A stretch of 7,455 bases of DNA from an uncultured Collinsella sp. GTDB lineage: Bacteria > Actinomycetota > Coriobacteriia > Coriobacteriales > Coriobacteriaceae. Position 1 is the stretch's first letter. The number at the start of each line of letters is the position of its first letter. A program made the position numbers and the translations under genes. Below the pieces are notes generated by a model that saw only the letters and a program-made list of their open reading frames with translations, ran no database searches and was not told where the DNA came from. The stretch is from the NCBI GenBank assembly GCA_900549195.1, contig URNK01000083.1:1-7455 (forward strand), written 5' to 3'. This document shows, piece after piece, positions 1-5,877 of this stretch.

Positions 1-12
1 AGTTGACGCTGC

Positions 13-112
13 GCGCCCACCAGAGCGACAACTTGTCATTCAAAGAGGACGGCATGACCAGAAGGTCTATGCCGTCCTCTTTTCATGCCAATTTGTTCGC
101 TCTGGTGGGCGC
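13..112. repeat. Nested long inverted repeat (outer 16-bp arms, inner 14-bp terminator-like hairpin)
   Basis: The outer arms GCGCCCACCAGAGCGA (13-28) and TCGCTCTGGTGGGCGC (97-112) are perfect reverse complements. Inside lies a second perfect 14-bp stem, AAAGAGGACGGCAT (42-55) with ATGCCGTCCTCTTT (69-82), capped by GACC/GGTC. The inner stem is GC-rich and is followed by TTTT on the plus strand and by a short T run on the minus strand, so it could act as a two-way intrinsic terminator. The outer arms are not needed for termination and resemble a short palindromic element. The gene to its left is outside the window. Confidence 0.75.
42..83. terminator. Inner hairpin, possible bidirectional intrinsic terminator
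   Basis: A 14-bp GC-rich stem (42-55 with 69-82), a further GACC/GGTC pairing at the tip, and a flanking A/T tract on both sides. It would serve whichever gene lies left of the window and possibly catch read-through from pdxST. The T tract is only about four bases long, so strength is uncertain. Confidence 0.5.
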
Positions 113-165
113 TCGCTGTCGGTGCCAAAACATCGACATTGCCATGATCCAGACCTGCTAAAAGA

Positions 166-219
166 TAGTCGTTGGGGACGTTCTTGTTTGACTAGTCGTT
201 TAAGAACACCCAACGACTA
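166..219. repeat. Imperfect inverted repeat, possible terminator of pdxST
   Basis: TAGTCGTTGGG (166-176) pairs with CCCAACGACTA (209-219), and GTTCTT (180-185) pairs with AAGAAC (202-207) inside it. The loop contains another TAGTCGTT copy (193-200) and the palindrome GACTAGTC (190-197). Read on the minus strand, the direction of pdxST transcription, the stem is followed by ATCTTTTAG. It may therefore terminate pdxST, although it lies about 95 bp beyond the pdxT stop codon with another hairpin in between. Confidence 0.55.
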
Positions 220-225
220 CATAGC

Positions 226-293
226 ATGAGAGTGGATAATCTCCCGGTTTGAGCCTGCATCCAAGCTTAAAGTGGGAGATTATCCACTCTCAT
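226..293. repeat. 68-bp palindromic element with perfect 20-bp arms
   Basis: ATGAGAGTGGATAATCTCCC (226-245) and GGGAGATTATCCACTCTCAT (274-293) are perfect reverse complements around a 28-base spacer. The pairing continues weakly inward through TTT/AAA. It begins 22 bp past the pdxT stop codon. No U-tract follows on the minus strand, so it is not a standard intrinsic terminator, and such long perfect arms suggest a dispersed palindromic repeat. Only one copy is visible in this window. Confidence 0.75.
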
Positions 294-314
294 TTCGTTT
301 GTTGATTTCGATGC

Positions 315-902
315 CTACATTTGTAGGAACAGTTCGTGGAGGCGGGTGTCTTCGTCGAGTTCGGGGTGGAAGGTTACGCCGAGCTGGTTGTCTTGGCGGG
401 CGGCGACGATGCGGCCATCGACTTCGGCCAGGGCCTCGGCATCGCCGTGCACCTCAACGATGCGGGGCGCGCGGATAAACGTCAGCGGCACTTCACCGTC
501 GATGCCGGCTACCTGCCCCTTGGTTCGAAAGCTGCCGAGCTGCCTGCCGTAGGCATTGCGCTCAACGAGCACATCCATGGTTGCCAAACGCGGCGTGCCC
601 TTATCGTCATGGGCGGCAAGATCGTGAGCCAGTAGAATCAGGCCGGCGCAGGTGCCCAGGACGGGCATGCCTTCAGCGATACGGGCACGAAGCTCCTCGA
701 GCATGCCCAACTCATCAAGCAGCTTCCCCTGAACGGTGGACTCGCCGCCGGGAAGTACCAGACGGTCAAAGTCCTGCTTCAAATCGGCCGCCTGCCTCAG
801 CTCAATACAGTGTGCGCCAAGCCCGGATAGTCTTGCCTCGTGCTCGGCAAAAGCGCCTTGGACCGCCAGCACGGCGACCGTTTGGTCTGCATAATCGCTC
901 AT
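315..902 (-). CDS. pdxT: Pyridoxal 5'-phosphate synthase glutaminase subunit PdxT
   Basis: This is the class I glutamine amidotransferase subunit of the DXP-independent PLP synthase. It hydrolyses glutamine and channels ammonia to PdxS; the complex is cytosolic. The 195-residue length fits the family. Visible hallmarks are AVQGAF near the N-terminus, the GGEST motif (residues 52-56), the nucleophile Cys85 in GTCAGLI, and the His179/Glu181 pair in FHPEL, which together form the Cys-His-Glu triad. The ATG start (900-902) has an AAAGGA ribosome binding site (909-914) about six bases upstream. Only 20 bp separate it from the upstream pdxS stop, so the two genes form one operon. Nothing is missing or broken. 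Confidence 0.97.
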   Translation of the reverse strand: MSDYADQTVAVLAVQGAFAEHEARLSGLGAHCIELRQAADLKQDFDRLVLPGGESTVQGKLLDELGMLEELRARIAEGMPVLGTCAGLILLAHDLAAHDDKGTPRLATMDVLVERNAYGRQLGSFRTKGQVAGIDGEVPLTFIRAPRIVEVHGDAEALAEVDGRIVAARQDNQLGVTFHPELDEDTRLHELFLQM

Positions 903-922
903 GTGCGATCCTTTCTGCCGGA

Positions 923-1813
923 CTAGCGTCCGCGCTCCTCCATGATGATTTCGATCTCGTCGGCGTTGATGCCCACCATGGCCTCGCCCAGGTCCTCCGA
1001 AAGCTCGGCGATGAGCTTGGCATCGGTGAAGTTTGCCACGGCCTTGACGATGGCGGCGGCGCGCTTGGCGGGGTCGCCGCTCTTAAAGATGCCCGAGCCG
1101 ACAAAGACGCCCTCGGCGCCCAGTTGCATCATCAGCGCGGCGTCGGCAGGGGTCGCTACGCCGCCGGCGGCAAAGTTCACAACGGGAAGCTTGCCCGTGG
1201 CATGGACCTCGCGCACCAGCTCGACCGGAACCTGCAGTTGCTTGGCTGCCTCAAAGAGCTCATCATCGCGCAGGGCAACAACGTCACGGATCTGCTTTTG
1301 GATCTTGCGCATGTGGCGTACAGCCTGGACGACGTCGCCCGTACCCGGCTCACCCTTGGTGCGAATCATAGTGGCGCCCTCGGCAACACGGCGCAACGCC
1401 TCGCCCAGATCGCGGGCGCCGCAGACAAACGGCACGTCAAACTGGGTCTTGTCGATGTGATAGACGTCATCGGCGGGGGAGAGAACCTCGGACTCATCGA
1501 TGTAGTCGATCTCGATGGCCTGCAGGACCTGCGCCTCGACGATGTGACCGATGCGGCACTTGGCCATGACGGGGATGGAGACGGCCTCCTGGATGCCCTT
1601 GATCATCTTGGGGTCGCTCATGCGCGAGACGCCGCCTGCGGCACGGATGTCGGCCGGGATGCGCTCGAGAGCCATGACGGCGCAGGCGCCTGCCTCCTCG
1701 GCGATGCGTGCCTGCTCGGGCGTGGTAACGTCCATGATGACGCCGCCCTTGAGCATCTGCGCGAGCTCGCGATTGAGTTTGACGCGGTCGGCCTTGCTGT
1801 TCTGTTCTGCCAT
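923..1813 (-). CDS. pdxS: Pyridoxal 5'-phosphate synthase subunit PdxS
   Basis: This is the synthase subunit that condenses ribose 5-phosphate, glyceraldehyde 3-phosphate and PdxT-derived ammonia into PLP, a (beta/alpha)8 barrel forming a dodecamer in the cytosol. From the ATG at 1813 the protein has 296 residues, the usual length. Key residues are all present: Asp28 (IMDV), the Schiff-base Lys85 (PVMAKCRIGH) and Lys153 (IRTKGEPGTG), each offset by four from the B. subtilis numbering. A longer reading frame reaches 1840, but the start at 1813 is preferred because AAGGGAG sits five bases upstream of it and the family begins at this point. It is the first gene of pdxST and is divergent from the MocR regulator, which probably controls it. 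Confidence 0.97.
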   Translation of the reverse strand: MAEQNSKADRVKLNRELAQMLKGGVIMDVTTPEQARIAEEAGACAVMALERIPADIRAAGGVSRMSDPKMIKGIQEAVSIPVMAKCRIGHIVEAQVLQAIEIDYIDESEVLSPADDVYHIDKTQFDVPFVCGARDLGEALRRVAEGATMIRTKGEPGTGDVVQAVRHMRKIQKQIRDVVALRDDELFEAAKQLQVPVELVREVHATGKLPVVNFAAGGVATPADAALMMQLGAEGVFVGSGIFKSGDPAKRAAAIVKAVANFTDAKLIAELSEDLGEAMVGINADEIEIIMEERGR

Positions 1814-1958
1814 GGTTGCTCCCTTGGTTGGCATGTGCATTGCTTGACGGAATATCCTATCGGGGAGCTGGGTATGGCGAAATACTCAGTTTTCGAGATA
1901 ATAACAAGGTCAGACTAATACCAGATTGAATGGCTTAATAAGGTCAGGTGATAGGCTC
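1814..1958. promoter_or_regulatory. Divergent pdxS-pdxR regulatory region
   Basis: This 145-bp gap between the two divergent start codons must contain both promoters. No convincing paired -35/-10 set stands out on either strand; GATAAT at 1897-1902 is the best plus-strand -10 look-alike but lacks a good -35. The region includes the pdxS ribosome binding site (AAGGGAG on the minus strand, just right of 1813) and the regulator's AGGTG at 1946-1950. A 12-bp direct repeat in the right half is listed separately. Confidence 0.6.
1902..1947 (+). promoter_or_regulatory. Direct repeat TAAYAAGGTCAG, candidate MocR operator
   Basis: TAACAAGGTCAG (1902-1913) and TAATAAGGTCAG (1936-1947) match at 11 of 12 positions and start 34 bp apart, close to three helical turns. 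MocR regulators are dimers known to bind direct repeats, so this pair is a plausible operator. The second copy runs into the regulator's ribosome binding region, which would suit autoregulation. Function is inferred from position and repetition only. Confidence 0.5.
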
Positions 1959-3395
1959 ATGCTTGACTACAATTTGGAAAAACGCGGCGAAGCATCGCTC
2001 TATGAGTATGTTTACCAGCAAATTCGAGATGATATCGTAGCTGGACGCATTGCGGCGGGGGAGCATCTTCCGTCTAAGCGCGCCTTTGCCAGTCATCTGG
2101 GAATCAGTGTCATTACCATCGAGAATGCATATAGCCAGTTACTTGCCGAGGGCTATATTTGCTCAATGCCGCGTCGTGGCTACTACGCTTGCAAGCTTCC
2201 GGATGCACCGGTTTTGGCTTCGGCTGCGGAGGGCATCGACCGGGATGCCGTCTCTGTGGACTCCGGCGTGCATGATGCCAGCGGACAGGTCGAGCGATTC
2301 GATGCGCTTTCTCCTTCCGCTTTGGAGGCGGCGCGGCTTTGGCAAAGCGCACTGCGGGCGACGCTGGCATCCGAAGACGAGCGCGAGATCTTTTCGCCCG
2401 CACCGGCACAGGGCACCGTTCGGCTACGATGCGCAATTGCTCATCATCTGCGCGGGACGAGGGGTATGAATGTCGACCCCAATAACATTGTTATCGGCGC
2501 GGGCGCTCAGCTGCTCGATACCATGTTGGTTCAGTTGCTTGGCGCTGACAAGGTGTATGCCGTTGAGGACCCGGGCTATTTACGTCTGACGCGCATTTAT
2601 CAGGCTATGGGCTGCAAAGTTCGACATATCCCGTTGGATGATGAGGGGGTGGACTTGAGCGCTCTGCAGAAAACCGGGACCGATGTACTTCACCTGATGC
2701 CGTCTCACCAATATCCAACCGGCCTTGTGACGAGCATTGCGCGTCGCTATGCGCTTCTGAGCTGGGCCGCCGAGCGACCAGGTCGGTATCTCATCGAAGA
2801 TGACTTTGATTGTGAGTTTCGCCTTGCCGGGAAGCCGATTCCCGCGCTCGCGTCGATCGATGCCGCCCGGTCGGTTATATACACCAACACGTTTTCGAAG
2901 AGCCTTTCATCGGCGTTGCGTTTGGCGTACATGGTGTTGCCCGATGAGTTAATGGAGCGGTTTAGGCGCAACCTTGGTTTCTACGCCTCGTCGGTGAGCT
3001 CTGTTGATCAGGTCGCTTTGGCGCGTTTGCTGGAATCGGGTGATTACGAGCGACATGTGAACCGCGTGCGCGTTCGTGCTCGCGAGGCGCGTGATGGCCT
3101 GATGGCGCTTGTGCGGAAGGTATTTCCGGCAGGAGAGGTCTCGATCGAGCATGCAGACGCGGGCCTTTACAGTATCGTGGTTGCGGAGCGTGGAACGGGC
3201 AGAAGCACTTTTGCACGGGCCCTCACGCGCTCGAGCATCCCTTTTATCGATATCGGTGACTGTTTTTGGTGTGCCGATGGCGCATCTGTCCCTGAAAACA
3301 CAACTCAAATTCTTGTTCAGTATGACGATCTGAGTCCAAAAGTACTAACAACCTTGGAATTGCAGCTAATGGGGGGCACTCTGCAACCTAAGTGA
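1959..3395 (+). CDS. pdxR: MocR-family transcriptional regulator, probable PdxR
   Basis: A GntR winged helix (about residues 14-75, with the LPSKRAFASHLGIS recognition region and a YSQLLAEGYI stretch) is fused to a class I aminotransferase-fold domain (about 110-475). This is the MocR architecture. The PLP-binding features are kept: an IEDDFD motif (Asp281/Asp282) and the Schiff-base Lys314 in NTFSKSLS. Such proteins sense PLP rather than catalyse transamination. Divergence from pdxST supports the PdxR role. I prefer the ATG at 1959 (478 residues, AGGTG eight bases upstream) over the in-frame TTG at 1926, which would add 11 residues. The TGA stop lies inside the left arm of a 119-bp repeat, so the last residue or so comes from that element. 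Confidence 0.88.
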   Translation: MLDYNLEKRGEASLYEYVYQQIRDDIVAGRIAAGEHLPSKRAFASHLGISVITIENAYSQLLAEGYICSMPRRGYYACKLPDAPVLASAAEGIDRDAVSVDSGVHDASGQVERFDALSPSALEAARLWQSALRATLASEDEREIFSPAPAQGTVRLRCAIAHHLRGTRGMNVDPNNIVIGAGAQLLDTMLVQLLGADKVYAVEDPGYLRLTRIYQAMGCKVRHIPLDDEGVDLSALQKTGTDVLHLMPSHQYPTGLVTSIARRYALLSWAAERPGRYLIEDDFDCEFRLAGKPIPALASIDAARSVIYTNTFSKSLSSALRLAYMVLPDELMERFRRNLGFYASSVSSVDQVALARLLESGDYERHVNRVRVRAREARDGLMALVRKVFPAGEVSIEHADAGLYSIVVAERGTGRSTFARALTRSSIPFIDIGDCFWCADGASVPENTTQILVQYDDLSPKVLTTLELQLMGGTLQPK

Positions 3396-3508
3396 GTAGA
3401 CTTTTAGCACTTTGGCGACCAGGCAGTTTTGTAGCAAGCTATCTACCTGCGGTTTTGAAAAGCAGGATGACCGGCCTGCTCGGGATGTTCAAAAAAGTCT
3501 ACTCACTT
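3388..3508. repeat. 119-bp element with 16-bp inverted arms, copy 1
   Basis: AAGTGAGTAGACTTTT (3390-3405) and AAAAGTCTACTCACTT (3493-3508) are perfect inverted arms. The 119-bp unit aligns without gaps to a second copy at 4809-4927, with 95 of 119 positions identical by my count. The arms are unchanged while the interior differs at 24 positions. Both copies are preceded by CT, so the edge CTAAGTGAGTAG holds TAA, TGA and TAG in three different frames. The regulator gene stops inside it. No transposase lies within. The interior keeps CACTTTGGCGAC, TACCTGCGG and CTGCTCGG in both copies. Confidence 0.85.
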
Positions 3509-3541
3509 GCCGCGCAAAGCTTCTACATGAGAAAAAATGGG

Positions 3542-3607
3542 GTTTTCAACAGGGTTTCGTCCAGCTCTCGGCAAGCTTTTGGCCAGTTGGGGAGGGCTGT
3601 TGAAAAC
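3542..3607. repeat. Inverted repeat upstream of the nuclease-like gene
   Basis: GTTTTCAACAG (3542-3552) and CTGTTGAAAAC (3597-3607) are perfect 11-bp arms. The 44-base loop can pair further (CCAGCT with AGTTGG, allowing one G-U). It lies in the gene-free stretch 3509-3684, where I see no ribosome binding site or convincing promoter. It could be a structured leader or a further palindromic element. Confidence 0.55.
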
Positions 3608-3684
3608 TTGGCAGTCCGTTCGGCGCCATTTTTGCTGCGTTCGCGCCAATGCGTGACTGATTGGGTTGAAATTCGTGTTTTCCT

Positions 3685-4818
3685 GTGCCTATGAAGGATC
3701 TACTTTGTGACATATCAGCTTTTAGGTACTGGCGTTTGCCTCCTCAAGTCCGCGCTTTGTGTCCGCCGCTTCCACGACCGGAAGAAGACCGGCAGCGATA
3801 TGATCTCGCCCGCAACCCGACGGCTGCGGTCGCGCTCGGTTTTCCGTTGTATACATTGGTTCGGACGAGAAACAAACGGACTTGTCCTGCCAGCATTAGG
3901 CAGCGGCTGTTTCTTGGTGAGCTCCCCAGGGAATCCGTGCTGGAAACGGAGCATGGGTTTTTGATTACGTCTCCTCTACTGACGGCATTCATCATGTCGC
4001 GGCACCTGACGGATCTCCAGCTTCTTTTGGTATTGGCGGAGATGTGTGGCTTGTTTGCGGTGTGCGCTCTGCCGGCGGCACTTGAGGCGGAGCTTTCGCG
4101 TGCAATTGATTCGGGCGCGATTTCGACAACGTTCGGTTGGGTGCGCTGCCCGTCCGAGGACGGCACCGCCTCAAATTTATGGCGTCGAGACGCTTTGGTT
4201 TTGGGCGGAGACCTTGACCGTTTTTGTTCAGATGTTTGCGGGATGCGTTACGGCAATAGATTTATGGCGGTATCGCAACTCGTTCCATTGGGTGCCGCGT
4301 CGCCTTTTGAGGTCGAGGCGTATTTGCTACTTGCACTGCCGCGATCCCTGGGAGGCGAAGGTTTTTGCGACATAGAGCTTAATGTTGAAGTGATGCTAGG
4401 CACAAGTGCTCGAGCGATTGTGGGAAAGTCTCGTATATATATCGACCTACTTCTTTCTTCACCGGACGGTAGGCGACAGGTGGCCATTGAATGTCAGGGA
4501 AAGGCCTCGCACGGACGCGCAGGGGATGGCTTGCGTGACGCTGACCGCATGACGGCCCTTCAGGCCATGGGCTACGATGTGCTTCTCCTGACACACAGAC
4601 AGATATCGGATGAGGATAGATTCCGCGCGATCGTTAAGGCCATATGCAGGATGCTCGATGCTGAATATCGTGATAAAAGCTCGGATGAGCAAAGGGCTGA
4701 GATATTACTCCGGTCTGAACTATTCATTGACTGGACAAAATTGGGAGTAATCGACGGAAAGATGCCCGTTAGACACAAAATGGCTCGATCGTGGACGGCT
4801 GCGAATCTAAGTGAGTAG
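3685..4818 (+). CDS. Orphan AbiEi-like / DUF559-type PD-(D/E)XK nuclease-fold protein
   Basis: No named gene is recognised. The N-terminal half starts with an LLCDISAFRYWRLPP segment and later has GFLITSPLLTAFIMSRHL followed by a leucine-rich helix. This resembles the AbiEi/DUF559 proteins, where a similar T-S-P segment precedes the helix. The C-terminal half carries a PD-(D/E)XK pattern: Asp252 in YIDLLL, Glu267-x-Gln269 in IECQG, His274, then Asp285-Arg286 and GYDVLLLTHRQI, as in DUF559/Vsr-like nucleases (numbering from the ATG at 3691). The first start is a GTG at 3685, and ATG 3691 is equally possible; neither has a visible ribosome binding site. The TAG stop lies inside repeat copy 2, and copy 1 lies upstream, so the gene is bracketed. 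Codon use looks less biased than in pdxST. DNA cleavage is inferred, not shown. Confidence 0.8.
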   Translation: MPMKDLLCDISAFRYWRLPPQVRALCPPLPRPEEDRQRYDLARNPTAAVALGFPLYTLVRTRNKRTCPASIRQRLFLGELPRESVLETEHGFLITSPLLTAFIMSRHLTDLQLLLVLAEMCGLFAVCALPAALEAELSRAIDSGAISTTFGWVRCPSEDGTASNLWRRDALVLGGDLDRFCSDVCGMRYGNRFMAVSQLVPLGAASPFEVEAYLLLALPRSLGGEGFCDIELNVEVMLGTSARAIVGKSRIYIDLLLSSPDGRRQVAIECQGKASHGRAGDGLRDADRMTALQAMGYDVLLLTHRQISDEDRFRAIVKAICRMLDAEYRDKSSDEQRAEILLRSELFIDWTKLGVIDGKMPVRHKMARSWTAANLSE

Positions 4819-4927
4819 ACTTTTGTCACTTTGGCGACTAGGTCGTTTTGCAACAAGGCATTTACCTGCGGCTTTATAAAGTGATATGGATGGTCTGCTC
4901 GGCAAGTTCCAAAAAGTCTACTCACTT
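4807..4927. repeat. 119-bp element with 16-bp inverted arms, copy 2
   Basis: This has the same unit and orientation as copy 1, with AAGTGAGTAGACTTTT at 4809-4824 and AAAAGTCTACTCACTT at 4912-4927. It is again exactly 119 bp. Its right edge continues as AG (4928-4929), so here the three-frame stop sequence CTAAGTGAGTAG can be read on both strands. It lies between the convergent nuclease-like and rubrerythrin genes. The rubrerythrin terminator is separate (5000-5026), so this element is not needed for that job. Confidence 0.85.
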
Positions 4928-4995
4928 AGTTTTTGACGAGAAGCCGATGCCGAAGACGGTCCTATTTCAGGGCGTTAACAAGTTCGTGAGGCACG

Positions 4996-5026
4996 AAAAA
5001 GGCCCGGACCAATACGGTCCGGGCCT
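4996..5026 (-). terminator. Intrinsic terminator of the rubrerythrin gene
   Basis: A perfect 11-bp GC-rich stem, AGGCCCGGACC (5000-5010) with GGTCCGGGCCT (5016-5026), with a five-base loop. On the minus strand it is followed by a TTTTT tract (4996-5000). It starts 34 bp past the rubrerythrin stop codon. This is a textbook rho-independent terminator. Confidence 0.92.
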
Positions 5027-5060
5027 CATCGAGCTAGAGGTTATGTCTCAAGCGGTTGGC

Positions 5061-5621
5061 TTAGCCAAAGTAGCGCTTAAGCAGGCCGGCAAAAGCTTTG
5101 CCGTGGCGGGCCTCGTCACGAGCCATCTCGTGCACGGTGTCGTGGATGGCATCGAGGCCAGCGGCCTTGGCGCGCTTAGCAAGATCGGTCTTGCCGGCGG
5201 TGGCGCCGTTCTCGGCCTCAACGCGCATCTCGAGGTTCTTCTTGGTAGAGTCGGTCACGACCTCGCCCAGGAGCTCAGCGAACTTGGCGGCGTGCTCGGC
5301 CTCCTCGTGGGCAGCCTTCTCCCAGTACAGGCCGATCTCGGGATAGCCCTCGCGATGAGCGACGCGAGCCATGGCCAGGTACATACCGACCTCGGAGCAC
5401 TCGCCCTCAAAGTTGGCGCGCAGGTCGGCAACGATGTCCTCAGAGACGCCCTCCATCTTGGCGACGCCCACGACGTGCTCGGCAGCCCACTCGAGCTGGC
5501 CCTCCTCCTGCTTCAGGAAACGAGAACCGGGAACGCCGCACTGGGGGCACTTGAAGTCCTCGGGCAGCTGATCGCCGTCGAACTCTTCCACATAACCGCA
5601 AACGGGGCAAACAAACTTCAT
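5061..5621 (-). CDS. Reverse rubrerythrin (N-terminal rubredoxin plus ferritin-like diiron domain)
   Basis: This is a cytosolic non-haem iron peroxidase that reduces hydrogen peroxide to water with electrons from NAD(P)H via a reductase, protecting anaerobes from oxygen. The 186-residue protein has a rubredoxin-like Fe(Cys)4 site at the N-terminus (Cys5, Cys8, Cys25, Cys28). A ferritin-like four-helix domain follows, with Glu74/Glu77, an EEAEH motif (Glu107, His110) and a DEARH motif near the end (Glu170, His173). Classic rubrerythrin has the domains in the opposite order, so this is the 'reverse' type known from clostridia. The reading frame extends to 5726, but the ATG at 5621 has AAAGGA seven bases upstream and gives the correct rubredoxin start. 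It is monocistronic, with its own terminator. Confidence 0.93.
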   Translation of the reverse strand: MKFVCPVCGYVEEFDGDQLPEDFKCPQCGVPGSRFLKQEEGQLEWAAEHVVGVAKMEGVSEDIVADLRANFEGECSEVGMYLAMARVAHREGYPEIGLYWEKAAHEEAEHAAKFAELLGEVVTDSTKKNLEMRVEAENGATAGKTDLAKRAKAAGLDAIHDTVHEMARDEARHGKAFAGLLKRYFG

Positions 5622-5656
5622 GATTCGATCCTTTCGATCGATGGCGATTGTGCGCT

Positions 5657-5687
5657 CGTCCGGTCCCGTAAGGGCCCTCTCCGGACG
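5657..5687 (-). promoter_or_regulatory. Hairpin in the rubrerythrin leader
   Basis: CGTCCGG (5657-5663) pairs with CCGGACG (5681-5687), and CCC/GGG pairing is possible inside. It lies 36 bp upstream of the start codon, between the candidate promoter and the ribosome binding site, so it would be in the 5' UTR of the mRNA. A role in mRNA stability or as an operator is possible but unproven. Confidence 0.4.
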
Positions 5688-5705
5688 TGCGTCTTGACGA
5701 GTTCT

Positions 5706-5733
5706 ATTATCCATAAATGCAACCAAATGTGAA
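5706..5733 (-). promoter_or_regulatory. Candidate sigma-70 promoter of the rubrerythrin gene
   Basis: On the minus strand, TTCACA (5728-5733) and GATAAT (5706-5711) each match the consensus at five of six positions and are 16 bp apart. This would give a 5' UTR of roughly 80 bases. The flanking region is AT-rich, as expected for a promoter. Confidence 0.5.
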
Positions 5734-5843
5734 GCCTATTAGGAATGATTTTTAATAAAACAATTTCGAGATATGAAGATGTTGATTGATTAACGATTGG
5801 GAGGCCGTCTGCGATCTTTGCTGAGTACAATCGGGCGAGCAAA

Positions 5844-5859
5844 TGTTGACCTATCAACA
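5844..5859 (+). promoter_or_regulatory. TGTTGA-N4-TCAACA dyad before the alcohol dehydrogenase gene
   Basis: A perfect 6-bp dyad with a four-base centre ends five bases before the AAGGAG ribosome binding site (5864-5869). Another TGTTGA occurs at 5780-5785. It could be an operator or a small hairpin affecting translation initiation. No convincing -35/-10 pair is seen; TACAAT at 5826-5831 is the best -10 look-alike. Confidence 0.35.
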
Positions 5860-5877
5860 AATGAAGGAGTTTCCTTT

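Noticed and set aside
581..1918. 445-codon plus-strand open frame over pdxS
   Set aside because: It lies antisense to pdxST, both of which have full-length homology, catalytic residues and ribosome binding sites; the open frame is a by-product of GC-rich codons.
3392..3694. 100-codon plus-strand open frame across repeat copy 1
   Set aside because: It spans the repeat element and the inverted repeat after it, resembles no known protein and has no ribosome binding site.
3666..3695. TTGAAA-N18-TATGAA as a promoter for the nuclease-like gene
   Set aside because: The -10 would overlap the start codon, so the transcript would begin downstream of it.
4809..4927. Repeat copies as IS elements or CRISPR repeats
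   Set aside because: They contain no transposase gene, show no target-site duplication that I can see, and two copies 1.4 kb apart without spacers are not a CRISPR array.
5622..5726. 35-residue N-terminal extension of rubrerythrin
   Set aside because: It would cover the promoter-like and hairpin sequence; the ATG at 5621 has a proper AAAGGA site and gives the family N-terminus.
4848..5732. 294-codon plus-strand open frame over the rubrerythrin gene
   Set aside because: It is antisense to a clear rubrerythrin, starts inside repeat copy 2 and crosses the rubrerythrin terminator; the translation looks like low-complexity antisense.
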